Source of the DNA: Ectobacillus ponti | GTDB lineage: Bacteria > Bacillota > Bacilli > Bacillales > Bacillaceae_G | Direction of reading: 5' to 3' | Assembly (NCBI RefSeq): GCF_024294785.1 | Contig: NZ_JANCLT010000004.1 | Coordinates: 69,843 to 133,842, forward strand | DNA: 64,000 nt | Shown: positions 53,593 to 64,000 of the stretch, in pieces | Position numbering within the stretch: the stretch's first letter is position 1 | How the letters are laid out: every line of letters begins with the position of its first letter | Notes under the pieces: model-generated | What the model was told of the DNA's origin: nothing | Seen by the model: only the letters and a program-made list of their open reading frames with translations | Database searches by the model: none | Position numbers and translations under genes: made by a program

Positions 53593-53794
53593 TCTGTGAA
53601 AGAGGGAAAAAAGCACTCTTTGTTTTGCCGGCAGGCGCAGAGATGCACGGGAGAGCGGTTGGTGTCTCTGTCCGGATGTTCTTCCATGAAAAAGATGGGA
53701 ACGGCAAGTGCTCTGCTTTGCTTTTCGGAAGGGCGCTGTGCTAGAATGTGTCTGTATAAGTTTAGTACAATTTTTGTAGGAGGATCTTGACCGG

Positions 53795-54364
53795 ATGGCA
53801 AAAGTAAATTTAGAACAAATTGAGCAGGCTGTGCGCCTCATTCTGGAAGCAATTGGAGATGACCCGAATCGGGAAGGCGTACTGGAAACACCGAAGCGTG
53901 TGGCAAAAATGTATGCGGAGGTATTCTCCGGTCTGCATGAGGATCCGAAAGAGCATCTGCATAAAGTATTTGGCGAAGACCATGAAGAATTGGTTCTTGT
54001 TAAGGATATTCCGTTTTACTCCATGTGCGAGCATCACCTGGTTCCGTTCTACGGGGTGGCGCATGTCGCTTATATACCAAAGGGCGGCAAGGTAACAGGA
54101 CTCAGCAAGCTGGCTCGTACGGTTGATACAGTGGCGCGCAGACCGCAGCTGCAGGAGCGCATCACTTCTACTGTGGCGGAATCGCTGATGGAGGTGCTGG
54201 AGCCGCACGGCGTCATGGTTGTGGTGGAAGCGGAGCATATGTGCATGACGATGAGAGGCATCAAGAAGCCGGGAGCCCGTACGGTGACATCCGCTGTACG
54301 CGGTGTACTGGCAACGGACGCGGCGGCACGCGCGGAGGTATTGTCCCTAATCAAGACCAACTAA
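53795..54364 (+). CDS. folE: GTP cyclohydrolase I
   Basis: This 189-residue enzyme makes 7,8-dihydroneopterin triphosphate from GTP for folate. It has the zinc and active-site motifs [10 protein letters not shown] and the later [11 protein letters not shown], plus VTGLSKLAR. It is mtrA of B. subtilis, where mtrB (TRAP) follows; here no mtrB follows. TAGGAGGA lies upstream. It has its own terminator. Confidence 0.96.
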   Translation: MAKVNLEQIEQAVRLILEAIGDDPNREGVLETPKRVAKMYAEVFSGLHEDPKEHLHKVFGEDHEELVLVKDIPFYSMCEHHLVPFYGVAHVAYIPKGGKVTGLSKLARTVDTVARRPQLQERITSTVAESLMEVLEPHGVMVVVEAEHMCMTMRGIKKPGARTVTSAVRGVLATDAAARAEVLSLIKTN

Positions 54365-54395
54365 AAGAAAAGCAGACCACTGCTTTTCTTTTTTT
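54363..54395 (+). terminator. Terminator of folE
   Basis: Stem AAAAGAAAAGCAG/CTGCTTTTCTTTT has a four-base loop with a T run. Confidence 0.9.
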
Positions 54396-54445
54396 AAAAG
54401 GATGAGAACATGTTATGTTTCCGGGGGATGCCCGGTCCGGATTGC

Positions 54446-54500
54446 AGAATCGGCTCCGGCACAAAGAGCAGGAAGTGCTTTGTGTGCCGGAGCCGATTCT
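54446..54500. repeat. Long perfect inverted repeat in the folE-hepS gap
   Basis: 54446-54463 (AGAATCGGCTCCGGCACA) is exactly complementary to 54483-54500, an 18-pair GC-rich stem; the 19-base loop holds a further AGCA/TGCT pair. No T run follows, so it is not a standard terminator. It lies where mtrB is found in B. subtilis. The gap 54365-54713 contains no convincing gene. Confidence 0.85.
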
Positions 54501-54633
54501 TCCGCAGGGGCACAGTGCAGAACTGGGAGGATGCTGTAAACAAATGGTTTGCTATCGGGCTTCTGTGCAAGAATAAAGATATCCCCTTGTACGATGGGGG
54601 GATTTGTTGAAAAAGCGCATTTTTCCGCTTTTC

Positions 54634-54664
54634 TTGTAGGAAAACTATTTCTGTATGTTATAAT
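54634..54664 (+). promoter_or_regulatory. Candidate promoter of hepS-menG-hepT
   Basis: TATAAT (54659-54664) with an extended TGT before it, and TTGTAG (54634-54639) 19 bases upstream, lies 50 bases before the hepS start. A small hairpin AAAAGCG/CGCTTTT (54611-54632) precedes it. Confidence 0.5.
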
Positions 54665-54713
54665 AAGTTCCATGAATAAACGCGAGGATACTTCAAGAAC
54701 AAGGGTGATGAGT

Positions 54714-55463
54714 GTGAAGCACATCTATGAAGATGTTACAGCAATCAAGGAGCAGCTGTACAACCGATTGCGGCATCCGTATTTGATGCAATATATTGAT
54801 GAGCCGTTCGTAGATGACGAGAAGCTGCTCCTGCTATATTCCATTTTAAAAAGTGCCCGTCTGCCGGCAGCAGCCCTGCAGCATTACGCCGTGACCATCA
54901 TGCTTGTGCAAATCGCTCTTGATACTCATGAAAAGGTTTCAAATAAAGGGACAGAGGAAGGCGGCAGGTCGCATAAGTACCGCCAGCTGACAGCGCTTGC
55001 GGGAGATTACTACAGCGGACTGTATTACTACTTGTTGGCGCAAAAAAGCGATATCTCCTTAATCCGGGTGTTGGCAAAAGGGATTGAAGAAGTAAATGAG
55101 GGGAAGATTGTCCTGCATCAGCAGGGGGGAAGCGACCTGCGGACGCTGCTTGGCAATGTGGCTGTCGTTGAATCGGCTTTGCTGCAAAAAACATGTGAAC
55201 ATTTCAATGTTCCTGTCTGGAAGCCGTTCGTATCATCGTTTCTGAAAATGACCCGGCTGCAGCGGGAGTATCAGTGCTACCAGCGCGGCGAGGAGTCTCC
55301 TGTATTTAGGGCCTTTTTGCATGCTGAGCCGGAAAAAAATCCGTTCTCACTGTACGAGGCGCACCTGCGCCAGGAGCAGGAAAAGCTGCAGCAATGGGCC
55401 GCGGCGCATCCGGATTCGGAGCTGGCGGCCAGGCTGCTGGAGAACTTGTTAATGAAATTGTAG
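54714..55463 (+). CDS. hepS: Heptaprenyl diphosphate synthase component I
   Basis: This 249-residue protein is the small, non-catalytic subunit that with HepT makes the C35 side chain of menaquinone. It reads YNRLRHPYLMQYIDEPFVDDEKLLLLYSIL and RQLTALAGDYYSGLYYYLLA, blocks typical of HepS. GTG 54714 after AAGGGTG gives a length close to B. subtilis HepS (251). ATG 54708 and 54672 are in frame but are too close to the ribosome site or to the promoter. It is first in the hepS-menG-hepT operon. Confidence 0.9.
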   Translation: MKHIYEDVTAIKEQLYNRLRHPYLMQYIDEPFVDDEKLLLLYSILKSARLPAAALQHYAVTIMLVQIALDTHEKVSNKGTEEGGRSHKYRQLTALAGDYYSGLYYYLLAQKSDISLIRVLAKGIEEVNEGKIVLHQQGGSDLRTLLGNVAVVESALLQKTCEHFNVPVWKPFVSSFLKMTRLQREYQCYQRGEESPVFRAFLHAEPEKNPFSLYEAHLRQEQEKLQQWAAAHPDSELAARLLENLLMKL

Positions 55464-55480
55464 TGGAAGAAGGGTAAAAC

Positions 55481-56191
55481 ATGCAGCAATCGAAGGAACA
55501 GAGAGTGCACGACGTATTTGAGAAGATTTATGGCAAATACGATGTGATGAATTCGATTATCAGCTTTCAGCGCCATAAGGCATGGCGCAAAAGCACGATG
55601 AAGGTGATGAACGTACAACGGGGCGAAACCGCCTTGGATGTATGCTGTGGCACATGCGATTGGACGATTGCGCTGGCCGAATCTGTCGGTTCGCAAGGAA
55701 AGGTGTATGGCCTGGACTTCAGCCAGAACATGCTGTCTGTCGGTGAACAGAAGCTGAAGGCACTTCATATGGACCAGGTGGAGCTCATTCACGGAAATGC
55801 CATGCAGCTTCCGTTTCCCGACAACTCGTTTGATTATGTAACCATTGGCTTTGGCCTGCGCAATGTTCCGGATTATATGCAGGTGCTGCGCGAAATGGCG
55901 CGTGTCGTCAAGCCGGGCGGCCAGGTGGTTTGTCTGGAAACCTCACAGCCGACTTTGCCGGTCATCAGACAGGGATACCTTCTCTATTTCCGATATATCA
56001 TGCCGTTGGTCGGCAAGCTGTTTGCCAAAAGCTATCAGGAATACTCCTGGCTGCAGGAGTCTGCAAGCACGTTTCCTGGCATGCAGGAGCTGGCTCGGAT
56101 GTTTGAGCGTGCCGGACTTGAGCATGTGAAGGTGAAGCCGTTCACATTCGGCGTGGCTGCCATGCATCTTGGATATAAGCCGAAGCAGTGA
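55481..56191 (+). CDS. menG: Demethylmenaquinone methyltransferase (UbiE/MenG)
   Basis: This 236-residue SAM-dependent enzyme carries out the last step of menaquinone synthesis. Motifs: [31 protein letters not shown] (SAM site), [24 protein letters not shown], and the C-terminal [13 protein letters not shown]. Often named menH or ubiE in Bacillus. It lies between hepS and hepT, as in B. subtilis. Confidence 0.95.
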   Translation: MQQSKEQRVHDVFEKIYGKYDVMNSIISFQRHKAWRKSTMKVMNVQRGETALDVCCGTCDWTIALAESVGSQGKVYGLDFSQNMLSVGEQKLKALHMDQVELIHGNAMQLPFPDNSFDYVTIGFGLRNVPDYMQVLREMARVVKPGGQVVCLETSQPTLPVIRQGYLLYFRYIMPLVGKLFAKSYQEYSWLQESASTFPGMQELARMFERAGLEHVKVKPFTFGVAAMHLGYKPKQ

Positions 56192-56222
56192 CGAGAAAAA
56201 CAAGCGTTCAAAGGTGAATGAT

Positions 56223-57185
56223 ATGAAGCTACAACTTATGTATTCTTTTTTACGGCCCGATATCGAGAAGATTGAGAAGGAGCTGAAGCAGGTTATAACC
56301 TCCGAACAGCCGCTTCTGCAGGAGGCATCTGCACAGCTTCTGCAGGCGGGCGGAAAACGCATCAGGCCCGCTTTCGTGCTGCTGGCCGCCAAGTTCGGCA
56401 ACTATAAGCTCGATGCCATCAAGCATGTGGCGACGGCGCTCGAGCTGATTCATATGGCCTCACTCATTCACGATGATGTAATTGATGCGGCGCCGCTGCG
56501 GCGGGGAAAGCCCACAATAAACGCCAAGTGGGGAGACCGCGTGGCGATGTATACAGGGGACTATTTGTTTGCCAAGTCGCTTGAATGCATCACGAATATT
56601 CAGAGTCCGGAAGCACATCAGGCATTATCCAAGACCATGGTGGAATTGTGCAAGGGAGAAATTGAACAAATTCGAGATAAATACGATTTTAACCAAAATC
56701 TGCGTGCCTATTTGCGCCGCATTAAACGCAAGACCGCATTGCTGATTGCCGCCAGCTGCCAGCTCGGAGCAATTGCGTCCGGGGCGGATCGGGATACAGT
56801 CAACCGGCTGTTTTGGTTCGGCTATTTTGTCGGCATGTCCTATCAAATTATCGATGACATTTTAGATTTCGTTTCAAACGAGGAGGCGCTCGGGAAGCCT
56901 GCCGGCGGTGACTTGCTGCAGGGCAACATTACCCTGCCGGTGTTATATGCCATGGAGCAACCGGAATTGCGGGAGCTGATTATTCAGGTGCATGAGGGTA
57001 CAAATCGCACAGCCATGCAAGCCATCATTTCCCGGATTAAGCAGAGTGATGCGATTGAGCAGGCTTTTGCGTTCAGTGAGCGGTATTTGCAAAAGGCTTT
57101 GGCTGCCATTGAGCCGCTGCCGCGCGGCCAAGCGAAATCCTCGCTGCAAAACATTGCGAAATACATTGGAAAACGGAAATTCTGA
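56223..57185 (+). CDS. hepT: Heptaprenyl diphosphate synthase component II
   Basis: This 320-residue catalytic prenyltransferase subunit has the two aspartate-rich motifs [15 protein letters not shown] and QIIDDILDF and the GGKRIRP entry. It extends farnesyl diphosphate with isopentenyl units with HepS. ATG 56223 follows AAAGGTG and gives the same length as B. subtilis HepT. The frame from 56169 overlaps menG. Confidence 0.95.
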   Translation: MKLQLMYSFLRPDIEKIEKELKQVITSEQPLLQEASAQLLQAGGKRIRPAFVLLAAKFGNYKLDAIKHVATALELIHMASLIHDDVIDAAPLRRGKPTINAKWGDRVAMYTGDYLFAKSLECITNIQSPEAHQALSKTMVELCKGEIEQIRDKYDFNQNLRAYLRRIKRKTALLIAASCQLGAIASGADRDTVNRLFWFGYFVGMSYQIIDDILDFVSNEEALGKPAGGDLLQGNITLPVLYAMEQPELRELIIQVHEGTNRTAMQAIISRIKQSDAIEQAFAFSERYLQKALAAIEPLPRGQAKSSLQNIAKYIGKRKF

Positions 57186-57316
57186 TTATTTTCCGGACAA
57201 TCACAAATTGTATGAGAATTCCTCCATTTCCGAACAGTTGCGAAATTGGAAAAGTAGTGGTACTATTCTTATTGGGTAACTACCATACATATTCTAAAGG
57301 AAGTGGAGAGATTCTT

Positions 57317-57763
57317 ATGGAAAAAACATACTTAATGGTAAAGCCTGACGGCGTACAGCGCGGCCTGATCGGCGAGATCGTGTCCCGCTTTGAAAACAAG
57401 GGATATCAGCTTGTTGGCGCAAAGCTGATGCAGGTGTCCAAGGAAACTGCTGAAAAGCATTATGCTGAACATGCAGAGCGTCCGTTCTTCGGCGAACTCG
57501 TGGACTTCATTACGTCCGCTCCTGTATTTGCCATGGTTTGGCAGGGCGAAGGCGTGATCGCGACAGCGCGCCAAATGATGGGCAAGACGAATCCGAAGGA
57601 AGCGCTTCCAGGGACAATTCGCGGCGATTTCGGTGTAACAGTGGGCAAGAATATCATCCACGGCTCCGATTCTCCTGAAAGTGCAGAGCGCGAAATCGCG
57701 ATCTTCTTCACAGAAGAAGAAATTGCGGCTTACAGCAAGCTGATTAACGAGTGGGTTTATTAA
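57317..57763 (+). CDS. ndk: Nucleoside diphosphate kinase
   Basis: This 148-residue enzyme balances nucleoside triphosphates by ping-pong phosphotransfer. It starts [20 protein letters not shown] and has the active-site histidine in [26 protein letters not shown] precedes the start. It lies after hepT; in B. subtilis cheR follows, whereas here aroC follows directly. Confidence 0.97.
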   Translation: MEKTYLMVKPDGVQRGLIGEIVSRFENKGYQLVGAKLMQVSKETAEKHYAEHAERPFFGELVDFITSAPVFAMVWQGEGVIATARQMMGKTNPKEALPGTIRGDFGVTVGKNIIHGSDSPESAEREIAIFFTEEEIAAYSKLINEWVY

Positions 57764-57786
57764 TCTTGAAAACGCTTTAATTGCTG

Positions 57787-57822
57787 GCATGGGGCGACAG
57801 TTGTCGTCTCATGCTTTTTTTT
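57787..57822 (+). terminator. Terminator of ndk
   Basis: GCATG...GCGACA pairs with TGTCG...CATGC and is followed by TTTTTTTT. Confidence 0.88.
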
Positions 57823-57894
57823 ATGCATCTAGGTACGAAGTGTTGCGGGGATGTGTTATATTGATACATAAACAATGAATAGGGAGGGTTTCGT

Positions 57895-59067
57895 ATGCGG
57901 TATTTGACAGCAGGAGAATCACATGGTCCGCAGTTGACAGTCATTCTTGAGGGTGTGCCGGCCGGGCTGCCGCTCACGGCTGAGCAAATTAACAGAGAGC
58001 TGGCACGCAGGCAAAAGGGCCATGGCCGCGGCCGGCGGATGCAGATTGAGAAAGATGAAGCGCAGATTACATCAGGTGTGCGTCATGGCTATACATTGGG
58101 TTCTCCGATTGCCCTGGCAGTGGAAAACCGTGACTTTACCCATTGGACAAAAATTATGGGGGCTGCACCATTGACAGAGGAAGACGCGGCGGAGGTAAAA
58201 CGCCAGATCTCCCGTCCGCGCCCGGGCCATGCCGATTTGAATGGGGCCATCAAGTATGGGCACCGTGACATGCGGAATGTACTGGAACGCTCCTCCGCAC
58301 GGGAAACAACAGTGCGTGTGGCTGCCGGAGCAGTTGCCAAACGTATTTTGGCTGAGCTTGGCATTCAGGTGGCCGGACATGTTACGGCCATCGGCGGCAT
58401 AGAAGCGCGCCCCGCTTCCTATTCCTCCATTGAAGAGCTGCAGCGTGTAACAGAGGAATCACCAGTTCGATGCCTGGATGAGGAAGCTGCCTTGCAAATG
58501 ATGAATGCCATAGATGAAGCAAAGAAGAACGGTGATTCCATCGGCGGCATCGTGGAAGTGGTTGTGGAAGGCATGCCTGTCGGCGTGGGCAGCTACGTGC
58601 ATTACGACCGGAAGCTGGATGCCAAGCTGGCGGCAGCGGTCATGAGCATCAACGCCTTTAAAGGGGTGGAGATTGGGATTGGGTTTGAGGCAGCCCATAA
58701 GCCTGGGAGCTCTGTTCATGATGAAATTGTTTGGAGTGAACAGGAAGGCTATACGCGCCGTACAAACAATGCCGGCGGATTGGAAGGCGGCATGACCACC
58801 GGCATGCCAATCGTTGTTCGTGGTGTGATGAAGCCGATTCCGACGCTGTACAAGCCGCTTCAAAGTGTGGATATTGAGACGAAGGAAGCATTTCAGGCAA
58901 GCATTGAACGTTCCGACAGCTGCGCGGTGCCTGCCGCGAGTGTAGTGGCGGAGGCAGTTGTTGCCTGGGAGCTGGCCAATGCGGTTCTGGAGCAGTTTGG
59001 TTCTGACAGACTGGGGCTGCTGCAGGAAAATGTGGCGCGCCATCGTGACTATGCGAGGGAATTTTGA
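57895..59067 (+). CDS. aroC: Chorismate synthase
   Basis: This 390-residue FMN-dependent enzyme converts EPSP to chorismate. Signatures: [56 protein letters not shown] and [18 protein letters not shown]. subtilis calls the gene aroF and the length is the same. It is first in the aro supraoperon here. The stop TGA shares a base with the aroB ATG. Confidence 0.96.
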   Translation: MRYLTAGESHGPQLTVILEGVPAGLPLTAEQINRELARRQKGHGRGRRMQIEKDEAQITSGVRHGYTLGSPIALAVENRDFTHWTKIMGAAPLTEEDAAEVKRQISRPRPGHADLNGAIKYGHRDMRNVLERSSARETTVRVAAGAVAKRILAELGIQVAGHVTAIGGIEARPASYSSIEELQRVTEESPVRCLDEEAALQMMNAIDEAKKNGDSIGGIVEVVVEGMPVGVGSYVHYDRKLDAKLAAAVMSINAFKGVEIGIGFEAAHKPGSSVHDEIVWSEQEGYTRRTNNAGGLEGGMTTGMPIVVRGVMKPIPTLYKPLQSVDIETKEAFQASIERSDSCAVPAASVVAEAVVAWELANAVLEQFGSDRLGLLQENVARHRDYAREF

Positions 59068-60149
59068 TGGAAGTTGTACATATTGAAACGACGTCCAAAC
59101 GTTACCCGCTGTATTTGGGAGAAGCTGTTCTGACAGAGCTTTCCTCTGTGCTTGCCGCTCTGAAGCCGGCTGTCTCCAAGGTGCTGATTATTTGTGATGA
59201 GACGGTGGCCGGACTGTTTTTGGAGCAGGTACAGGAATCTCTGCAGCAGGAGGCGCATGTCCATGTAGTTCCAAGCGGCGAACAGGAGAAATCCTTTGCC
59301 AACTACTATGCGGCCCAGACAAGCGCACTGGAAGCCGGGTTGGACCGGCGCTCTGTCATTATCGCGTTTGGCGGCGGCATGGTCGGCGACCTGGCCGGTT
59401 TTGTGGCAGCGACTTACATGCGCGGCATCCGCTTCATCCAGCTGCCGACAACATTGCTTGCCCATGACAGTGCCGTCGGCGGCAAGGTGGCCATCAATCA
59501 TCCCCTCGGGAAAAATATGATCGGAGCGTTTCATCAGCCGGAGGCGGTGTTGTATCATACCCCGTTTCTGCGCACGCTGCCGGAAAAAGAGCTGCGCTCC
59601 GGCTATGCGGAAATGATGAAGCATGCGCTGATTTGGGACGCTGACTTTTATACATGGCTGCGGGATCAGGTGCGCATATTGTCTGACCTGCAGGGGGAAG
59701 TGCTGCAGACAGCCTTGAAGCGTGCCATTGGTGTAAAGGCTGCGGTGGTGGCGGAGGATGAGCATGAAACAGGCATCCGCGCCTATTTGAACTTTGGCCA
59801 CACACTCGGGCATGCCTTGGAAACAGCTTGTGGCTACGGCAAGCTGACTCATGGCGATGCAGTCGCAGCCGGCATGCGCTTTGCGATTTTGCTGAGCGAG
59901 ACGGTGTACGGAAAAAGTCTCGGCTATCAGGAGCTGTCGGATTGGTTTTTCTCCTACGGCTATCCGCCATGTCCGGCCCTCGATGCCGCAGAGCTGCTGC
60001 AACTGATGAAGAAGGATAAAAAGGCGGCGGGCGGCACCGTGCATATGGTGCTGATGCCGGAAATCGGCCGTGTGGAAACGATGTCGGTTTCTGATGAGCT
60101 GATTGTACAGGTGCTGCGACAATTTCAAGAGCAGGAGGGGTTGCGATGA
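59067..60149 (+). CDS. aroB: 3-Dehydroquinate synthase
   Basis: This 360-residue NAD- and zinc-dependent enzyme makes 3-dehydroquinate from DAHP. It has the NAD site [41 protein letters not shown], and the zinc ligands in [11 protein letters not shown]. The ATG overlaps the aroC stop (TGATG) and the end overlaps aroH by four bases, so aroC-aroB-aroH are translationally coupled. Confidence 0.96.
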   Translation: MEVVHIETTSKRYPLYLGEAVLTELSSVLAALKPAVSKVLIICDETVAGLFLEQVQESLQQEAHVHVVPSGEQEKSFANYYAAQTSALEAGLDRRSVIIAFGGGMVGDLAGFVAATYMRGIRFIQLPTTLLAHDSAVGGKVAINHPLGKNMIGAFHQPEAVLYHTPFLRTLPEKELRSGYAEMMKHALIWDADFYTWLRDQVRILSDLQGEVLQTALKRAIGVKAAVVAEDEHETGIRAYLNFGHTLGHALETACGYGKLTHGDAVAAGMRFAILLSETVYGKSLGYQELSDWFFSYGYPPCPALDAAELLQLMKKDKKAAGGTVHMVLMPEIGRVETMSVSDELIVQVLRQFQEQEGLR

Positions 60150-60511
60150 TACGGGCAATTCGCGGAGCGATTACAGTGGAAGAGAATGACAGGGAGCAAA
60201 TGCTTGCGGCTGCAGAGCATCTCCTGCGCGACATGATGGAGCGGAACGGGGTGAAGCCGGCGCATATTGCATCTATTCTGATTTCCGCCACTTCTGACCT
60301 GAACGCCTGCTTCCCGGCAGCGGCATTACGGAACATCGAGGACTGCATGCATGTACCGATCATGTGCATGCAGGAAATGGATGTTTCCGGCGCTTTGGAA
60401 AAATGTCTGCGTGTGATGATGACTGTTGCCACAGACCTTGAGCAGCATGAGGTTCATCATGTATATTTAGAGAAAGCCATTCAGCTGAGACCAGATTTAC
60501 AGACACATTAG
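60146..60511 (+). CDS. aroH: Chorismate mutase, AroH type
   Basis: This 121-residue trimeric-type mutase turns chorismate into prephenate. It starts [20 protein letters not shown] (Arg at position 6/7) and has [19 protein letters not shown], with Cys and Arg of the active site, and [13 protein letters not shown]. It closely parallels B. subtilis AroH. In B. subtilis trpEDCFBA follows; here hisC follows after 24 bases. Confidence 0.95.
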   Translation: MIRAIRGAITVEENDREQMLAAAEHLLRDMMERNGVKPAHIASILISATSDLNACFPAAALRNIEDCMHVPIMCMQEMDVSGALEKCLRVMMTVATDLEQHEVHHVYLEKAIQLRPDLQTH

Positions 60512-60535
60512 ACCATCGAGGCGAGGAGAAGAATC

Positions 60536-61639
60536 ATGATTGTAAAAAAGCAGCTTTCCACTTTAAAAGCATATTCCCCGGGGAAAACAATTGATGAGGT
60601 GAAGCGCCAATACGGCTTGACGAAAATTGTGAAGCTGGCGTCCAATGAAAACCCGTTTGGCAGTTCGCCAAAGGTAGGCGAAGCATTGGCAGAGCTGCCG
60701 GGCAAGCTGGCATTGTATCCCGACGGCGCGGCTTACGCGCTGAGACAGAAAACAGCGGGCCACCTTGGCGTACAGCCGGAGCAGCTGTTGTTTGGCAGCG
60801 GTTTGGATGAGGTAATCCAAATGGTGAGCCGTGCGCTTCTGGAGAAAGGGACAAATGTTGTCATGGCGAAGCCAACCTTCTCACAGTACCGCCACCATGC
60901 CATCATTGAAAATGCAGAGCTCCGTGAAGTGCCATTGAAGGATGGCGTGCATGACTTGGAAGCTATGCTGGCACAGGTTGACGAGAATACGAGAATTGCC
61001 TGGATTTGCAATCCAAATAATCCGACAGGAACGTATGTAAGCAAGGAGGAAGTACAATCCTTTGCGGCACGCGTTCCGAAGACAACGCTTGTCATCGTAG
61101 ATGAAGCGTACTTTGAATACGCATCCGCGCCGGACTATGCAAGTGCGCTTGAGCTTCTGCCGGACTATGAAAATCTGATGGTGATGCGTACCTTCTCCAA
61201 AGCATACGGCATCGCGGCGCTTCGTATGGGATATGCTGTTGCCCATGCAGATTTGATCGGGCAGCTTGAGGTTGCGCGTTTGCCGTTCAACACGTCAGCG
61301 GCAGCACAGGTGGCGGCTCTCGCAGCACTTGAGGATCAGCAGTTCCTGCAGAACTGCGTGGCAGCGAACCAGGAAGGCTTGCAGCAATACTATGATTTCT
61401 GTGAAAAGCACGGCCTGAAGTACTATCCTTCTCAAGGAAACTTCATTTTTATGGAAGTCGGCAAGCCGGGGGATGAAGTATTCCAGCAGCTGCTGCAAAA
61501 AGGATACATTGTTCGTTCGGGCGGTGGTCTCGGTCTGCCTGAAGGCATCCGTATTACAGTTGGATCCAAAGAAGAAAATGAGGAAATTATTGCAGTGCTG
61601 GAGCAGGTTGTGCAGGAGACAAAGGAGACGGCTTTGTGA
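60536..61639 (+). CDS. hisC: Histidinol-phosphate/aromatic aminotransferase
   Basis: This 367-residue PLP enzyme has [24 protein letters not shown], the [11 protein letters not shown] block and the PLP lysine in [18 protein letters not shown]. In the aro operon of Bacillus it serves both histidine synthesis and transamination of phenylpyruvate and hydroxyphenylpyruvate. AGGCGAGGAG precedes the ATG. Its stop overlaps the tyrA GTG start. Confidence 0.93.
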   Translation: MIVKKQLSTLKAYSPGKTIDEVKRQYGLTKIVKLASNENPFGSSPKVGEALAELPGKLALYPDGAAYALRQKTAGHLGVQPEQLLFGSGLDEVIQMVSRALLEKGTNVVMAKPTFSQYRHHAIIENAELREVPLKDGVHDLEAMLAQVDENTRIAWICNPNNPTGTYVSKEEVQSFAARVPKTTLVIVDEAYFEYASAPDYASALELLPDYENLMVMRTFSKAYGIAALRMGYAVAHADLIGQLEVARLPFNTSAAAQVAALAALEDQQFLQNCVAANQEGLQQYYDFCEKHGLKYYPSQGNFIFMEVGKPGDEVFQQLLQKGYIVRSGGGLGLPEGIRITVGSKEENEEIIAVLEQVVQETKETAL

Positions 61640-62736
61640 AACGCACTGTCCTGCTTGTCGGCACAGGGCTGATCGGATGCTCCGTCGCGCTGGCAATCCG
61701 GCAGGAGCATGATGTCCATATTATTGGACACGATGTGAATGAGGAGCATTGCGGATTGGCGAAGTCTCTGGGGATCATTGATGAAAATGAAGTACCCTTG
61801 GAGGAGGCTGCGCAGCTGGCGGATTTCATTTTGCTGGCTGCGCCTGTCCAAGAGACGGAAGCATTGCTGCGGCGGTTCGCGGGTTGCACGTTGAAGGAGC
61901 ATGTGATTATTACGGACGTGGGAAGCACGAAATCGCAAATTATGGAAGCTGCTGCCGGTTTGGCGGAGCAAGGAGCGACCTTTATTGGAGGGCACCCCAT
62001 GGCGGGCTCGCATAAAACAGGGGCAGGCAGCGCCAAGGCACATCTGTTTGAGAATGCCTTCTATATTCTGACGCCTGCGCCGTACACAGCGCCGGAACGG
62101 GTGGGGCAGCTGCAGGATTGGCTGAAGGGGACAAAAGCGCGCTTTTTGGTTATGGATGCGGCGCAGCATGACTTCCTGACAGGTGTGGTGAGCCACTTCC
62201 CGCATCTGATTGCTGCGAGCCTCGTCCGGCACATGCACGGCTATTCGCAGCAGCATGAGCTGTTGACGGGACTGGCCGCCGGGGGATTCCGCGACATCAC
62301 CCGCATTGCTTCAAGCAGCCCGCTTATGTGGCGGGACATTGTATCACACAACCAGGGCAATTTGTTGGAGCTGCTGGATGACTGGATGGAGGAAATGCAA
62401 GAGGTGCGCCGCCTCGTGGCTGAGGGAAGCCCGGATGAATTGTACGGCTATTTCCACGGAGCGAAGCAGTTTCGAGATTCGCTGCCAATCCGGACAAAGG
62501 GAGCCATCCCGTCCTTTTACGACTTGTATGTGGATGTGCTGGACCGCGCCGGGGTTATTTCCCACATCACCACGCTATTGGCGAAGGAAAATATCAGCAT
62601 TACCAATATCCGGATCATTGAGGCGCGTGAGGATGTGTTCGGAGTCCTGCGCCTGAGCTTCCAGACAGAGGAAGACCGCCTGCAGGCAAAGCGCTGCCTG
62701 GAGCAGCATAGCTATGAAACATACATTACGATGTAG
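61636..62736 (+). CDS. tyrA: Prephenate dehydrogenase with ACT domain
   Basis: This 366-residue enzyme oxidatively decarboxylates prephenate to 4-hydroxyphenylpyruvate. It has the NAD site [32 protein letters not shown], and the C-terminal ACT domain (about 295-366; [19 protein letters not shown]), the expected site of tyrosine feedback. The GTG start overlaps the hisC stop. Length fits B. subtilis TyrA (371). Confidence 0.95.
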   Translation: MKRTVLLVGTGLIGCSVALAIRQEHDVHIIGHDVNEEHCGLAKSLGIIDENEVPLEEAAQLADFILLAAPVQETEALLRRFAGCTLKEHVIITDVGSTKSQIMEAAAGLAEQGATFIGGHPMAGSHKTGAGSAKAHLFENAFYILTPAPYTAPERVGQLQDWLKGTKARFLVMDAAQHDFLTGVVSHFPHLIAASLVRHMHGYSQQHELLTGLAAGGFRDITRIASSSPLMWRDIVSHNQGNLLELLDDWMEEMQEVRRLVAEGSPDELYGYFHGAKQFRDSLPIRTKGAIPSFYDLYVDVLDRAGVISHITTLLAKENISITNIRIIEAREDVFGVLRLSFQTEEDRLQAKRCLEQHSYETYITM

Positions 62737-62748
62737 GGAGATTGAATA

Positions 62749-64000
62749 ATGAAGCTGACGCGTGCTGAAAACGGGCTGCGCGGTACCATTCGTGTACCGG
62801 GCGACAAATCCATTTCGCATCGCGCCGTCATGTTCGGGGCGATTGCAGAGGGAACAACGACCATTTCGGGTTTTTTGCCGGGCGAGGATTGTTTAAGCAC
62901 CATTTCTTGCTTCCGTAAACTCGGGGTGGAAATCCGCCAAGAAGGCGATTATGTGGAAGTACAGGGTACAGGCCTGCATGGCCTGCAGGAGCCGGACGAG
63001 GTCCTGGATGTCGGAAATTCCGGCACAACGATCCGCCTGATGCTCGGTGTATTGGCCAATACACCCTTTCACAGCTGTCTGATCGGCGACAAATCCATCG
63101 CCAAGCGGCCGATGAAGCGTGTCACGGTGCCGCTCAAGCAAATGGGCGCGCAGATTGATGGGCGTGAGGGCGGCCAGTATACGCCAATCAGCATTCGCGG
63201 CGGCAATGTAAAGGGTATGCACTATGTATCCCCCGTTGCCAGTGCCCAGGTGAAATCCGCTGTGCTGCTTGCCGGTCTTCAAGGGGACGGCGTCACGGCT
63301 GTAACAGAGCCGGAAAAGTCGCGCGACCATACGGAGCGTATGCTGCGGGCATTCGGCTGTGAGGTGCAGGTTGATGGTATGACAGTTTCTGTGCAAGGCG
63401 GCCAACAGCTGCATGCCACCCATATCGAGGTGCCGGGCGACATTTCTTCAGCGGCCTTTTTCCTGGTGGCTGGCGCAGTTGTGCCAAACAGCCGCATCAA
63501 GCTGCAAAAGGTTGGCTTGAATCCTACACGTACCGGCATCCTGGAAGTGCTGCAGCAGATGGGTGCCAGCATTACAATTGAAAATGTCCAAAATGAAGAT
63601 TTCGAACCGTATGGCGATGTAACGGTGGAATACTCTTCGCTGCGCGGGGTGGAAATCGGCGGAGACGTAATTCCGCGTCTAATCGATGAAATCCCGATTT
63701 TGGCTCTGGCAGCTGCGCAGGCAGAGGGAACGACGGTGATTAAGGATGCGGCAGAGCTCAAGGTGAAGGAAACAAACCGGATTGATACAGTGGTGGATGA
63801 ACTGAAAAAGCTTGGCGCGCATATTGAAGCGACGCCGGACGGCATGATCATTCATGGCCGGACACCGCTGCGTGGGGCGTCAGTGAGCAGCCACGGCGAC
63901 CATCGGATCGGCATGATGCTCGGTATAGCAGCGTGCCTCGCAGATGGGGAAATGCTCATTGAGAACAGTGAGGCGGCAGCCGTATCGTATCCTACCTTCT
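62749..64000 (+). CDS. aroA: EPSP synthase (5'-complete, cut by the window edge)
   Basis: This is 3-phosphoshikimate 1-carboxyvinyltransferase (aroE in B. subtilis naming). The visible 417 codons start [20 protein letters not shown] after AGGGAG. They contain [42 protein letters not shown], and [13 protein letters not shown] with [12 protein letters not shown]. The reading frame is open to the last base of the window, so the C-terminal end (about 10-15 residues by family length) is missing. It is the last visible gene of the aroC-aroB-aroH-hisC-tyrA-aroA operon. Confidence 0.95.
   Translation, partial: MKLTRAENGLRGTIRVPGDKSISHRAVMFGAIAEGTTTISGFLPGEDCLSTISCFRKLGVEIRQEGDYVEVQGTGLHGLQEPDEVLDVGNSGTTIRLMLGVLANTPFHSCLIGDKSIAKRPMKRVTVPLKQMGAQIDGREGGQYTPISIRGGNVKGMHYVSPVASAQVKSAVLLAGLQGDGVTAVTEPEKSRDHTERMLRAFGCEVQVDGMTVSVQGGQQLHATHIEVPGDISSAAFFLVAGAVVPNSRIKLQKVGLNPTRTGILEVLQQMGASITIENVQNEDFEPYGDVTVEYSSLRGVEIGGDVIPRLIDEIPILALAAAQAEGTTVIKDAAELKVKETNRIDTVVDELKKLGAHIEATPDGMIIHGRTPLRGASVSSHGDHRIGMMLGIAACLADGEMLIENSEAAAVSYPTF

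Noticed and set aside
53596-53790. 64-codon open frame between hbs and folE
   Set aside because: It starts inside the hbs terminator and runs over the folE promoter; composition is not protein-like.
54410-54610. 66-codon open frame after folE as a possible mtrB
   Set aside because: Its translation is Cys/Arg-rich and shows no TRAP sequence; it runs through the long inverted repeat and lacks a convincing ribosome site.
57766-57780. TTGAAAACGCTTTAA as a catabolite-responsive (cre) element
   Set aside because: It matches the pattern with one mismatch but lies directly after the ndk stop and before its terminator, not at a promoter; chance is likely.

Overview
The window is chromosomal DNA from an aerobic, endospore-forming member of the Bacillaceae. 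The evidence is the gene order dacB-spmA-spmB-rluB-resABCDE, fer-ypbB-recS-ypbD, ypbG-(carH)-mecA2-gudB-ypdA, ypfB-cmk-ypfD-fni-ypzI-yphA-yphB, der-gpsA-yphE-yphF-spoIVA-hbs-folE-hepS-menG-hepT-ndk and aroC-aroB-aroH-hisC-tyrA-aroA, which largely follows the Bacillus subtilis backbone. Base composition looks close to one half G+C, higher than B. subtilis or the B. cereus group. TTG and GTG starts are common. The genus cannot be fixed from the window alone. No rRNA, tRNA, prophage or CRISPR array was seen.

Layout. 1-16.4 kb is a mixed, accessory-looking region: a tandem 123-bp repeat array, a TauE permease divergent from an RpiR regulator, a PiT phosphate transporter with its DUF47 partner, two orphan histidine kinases, a minimal tyrosine recombinase, deoD, two Fur boxes (one before a 66-residue unknown protein, one before an FhuF-like reductase), several small unknown genes, a HAD hydrolase, YpuI, an N-terminally extended superoxide dismutase and an alpha/beta hydrolase. 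16.4-26.2 kb holds sporulation peptidoglycan genes (dacB, spmA, spmB), rluB, and the cytochrome c maturation/respiration operons resABC and resDE. 26.2-34.1 kb holds a PduO-type cobalamin adenosyltransferase, a secreted LytM/LysM protein, the FMN riboswitch with ribU, ferredoxin, and the ypbB-recS-ypbD operon. 34.1-41.5 kb holds a phosphoesterase in tandem with a CarH-type B12 light sensor, a MecA paralogue, glutamate dehydrogenase, an amidase, YpdA and asparaginase. 41.5-53.5 kb carries cmk, the S1 protein, fni, several sporulation genes (ypzI, YIEGIA and its partner, spoVIF, yphEF, spoIVA), der, gpsA and hbs. 53.8-64 kb holds folE, menaquinone side-chain genes, ndk and the start of the aro supraoperon; aroA runs off the right edge.

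How it fits together. resABC/resDE, hepS-menG-hepT and fer support menaquinone and cytochrome c respiration. The sporulation genes serve cortex and coat assembly. The aro genes lead from 3-dehydroquinate synthase towards tyrosine and phenylalanine. The trp operon and the TRAP gene mtrB, which B. subtilis keeps in this same stretch, are both missing.

The most unusual signals are: (1) a family of structured repeats at four loci whose stems covary between copies, three of the loci sitting just upstream of (candidate) promoters of sporulation or yph genes; (2) a CarH/LitR-like regulator with the W-x9-EH and ExHxxG signature and a perfect inverted repeat at the promoter of its likely operon; (3) a near-consensus Fur box driving an unrecognised small protein; (4) a recombinase whose first catalytic arginine is lysine.
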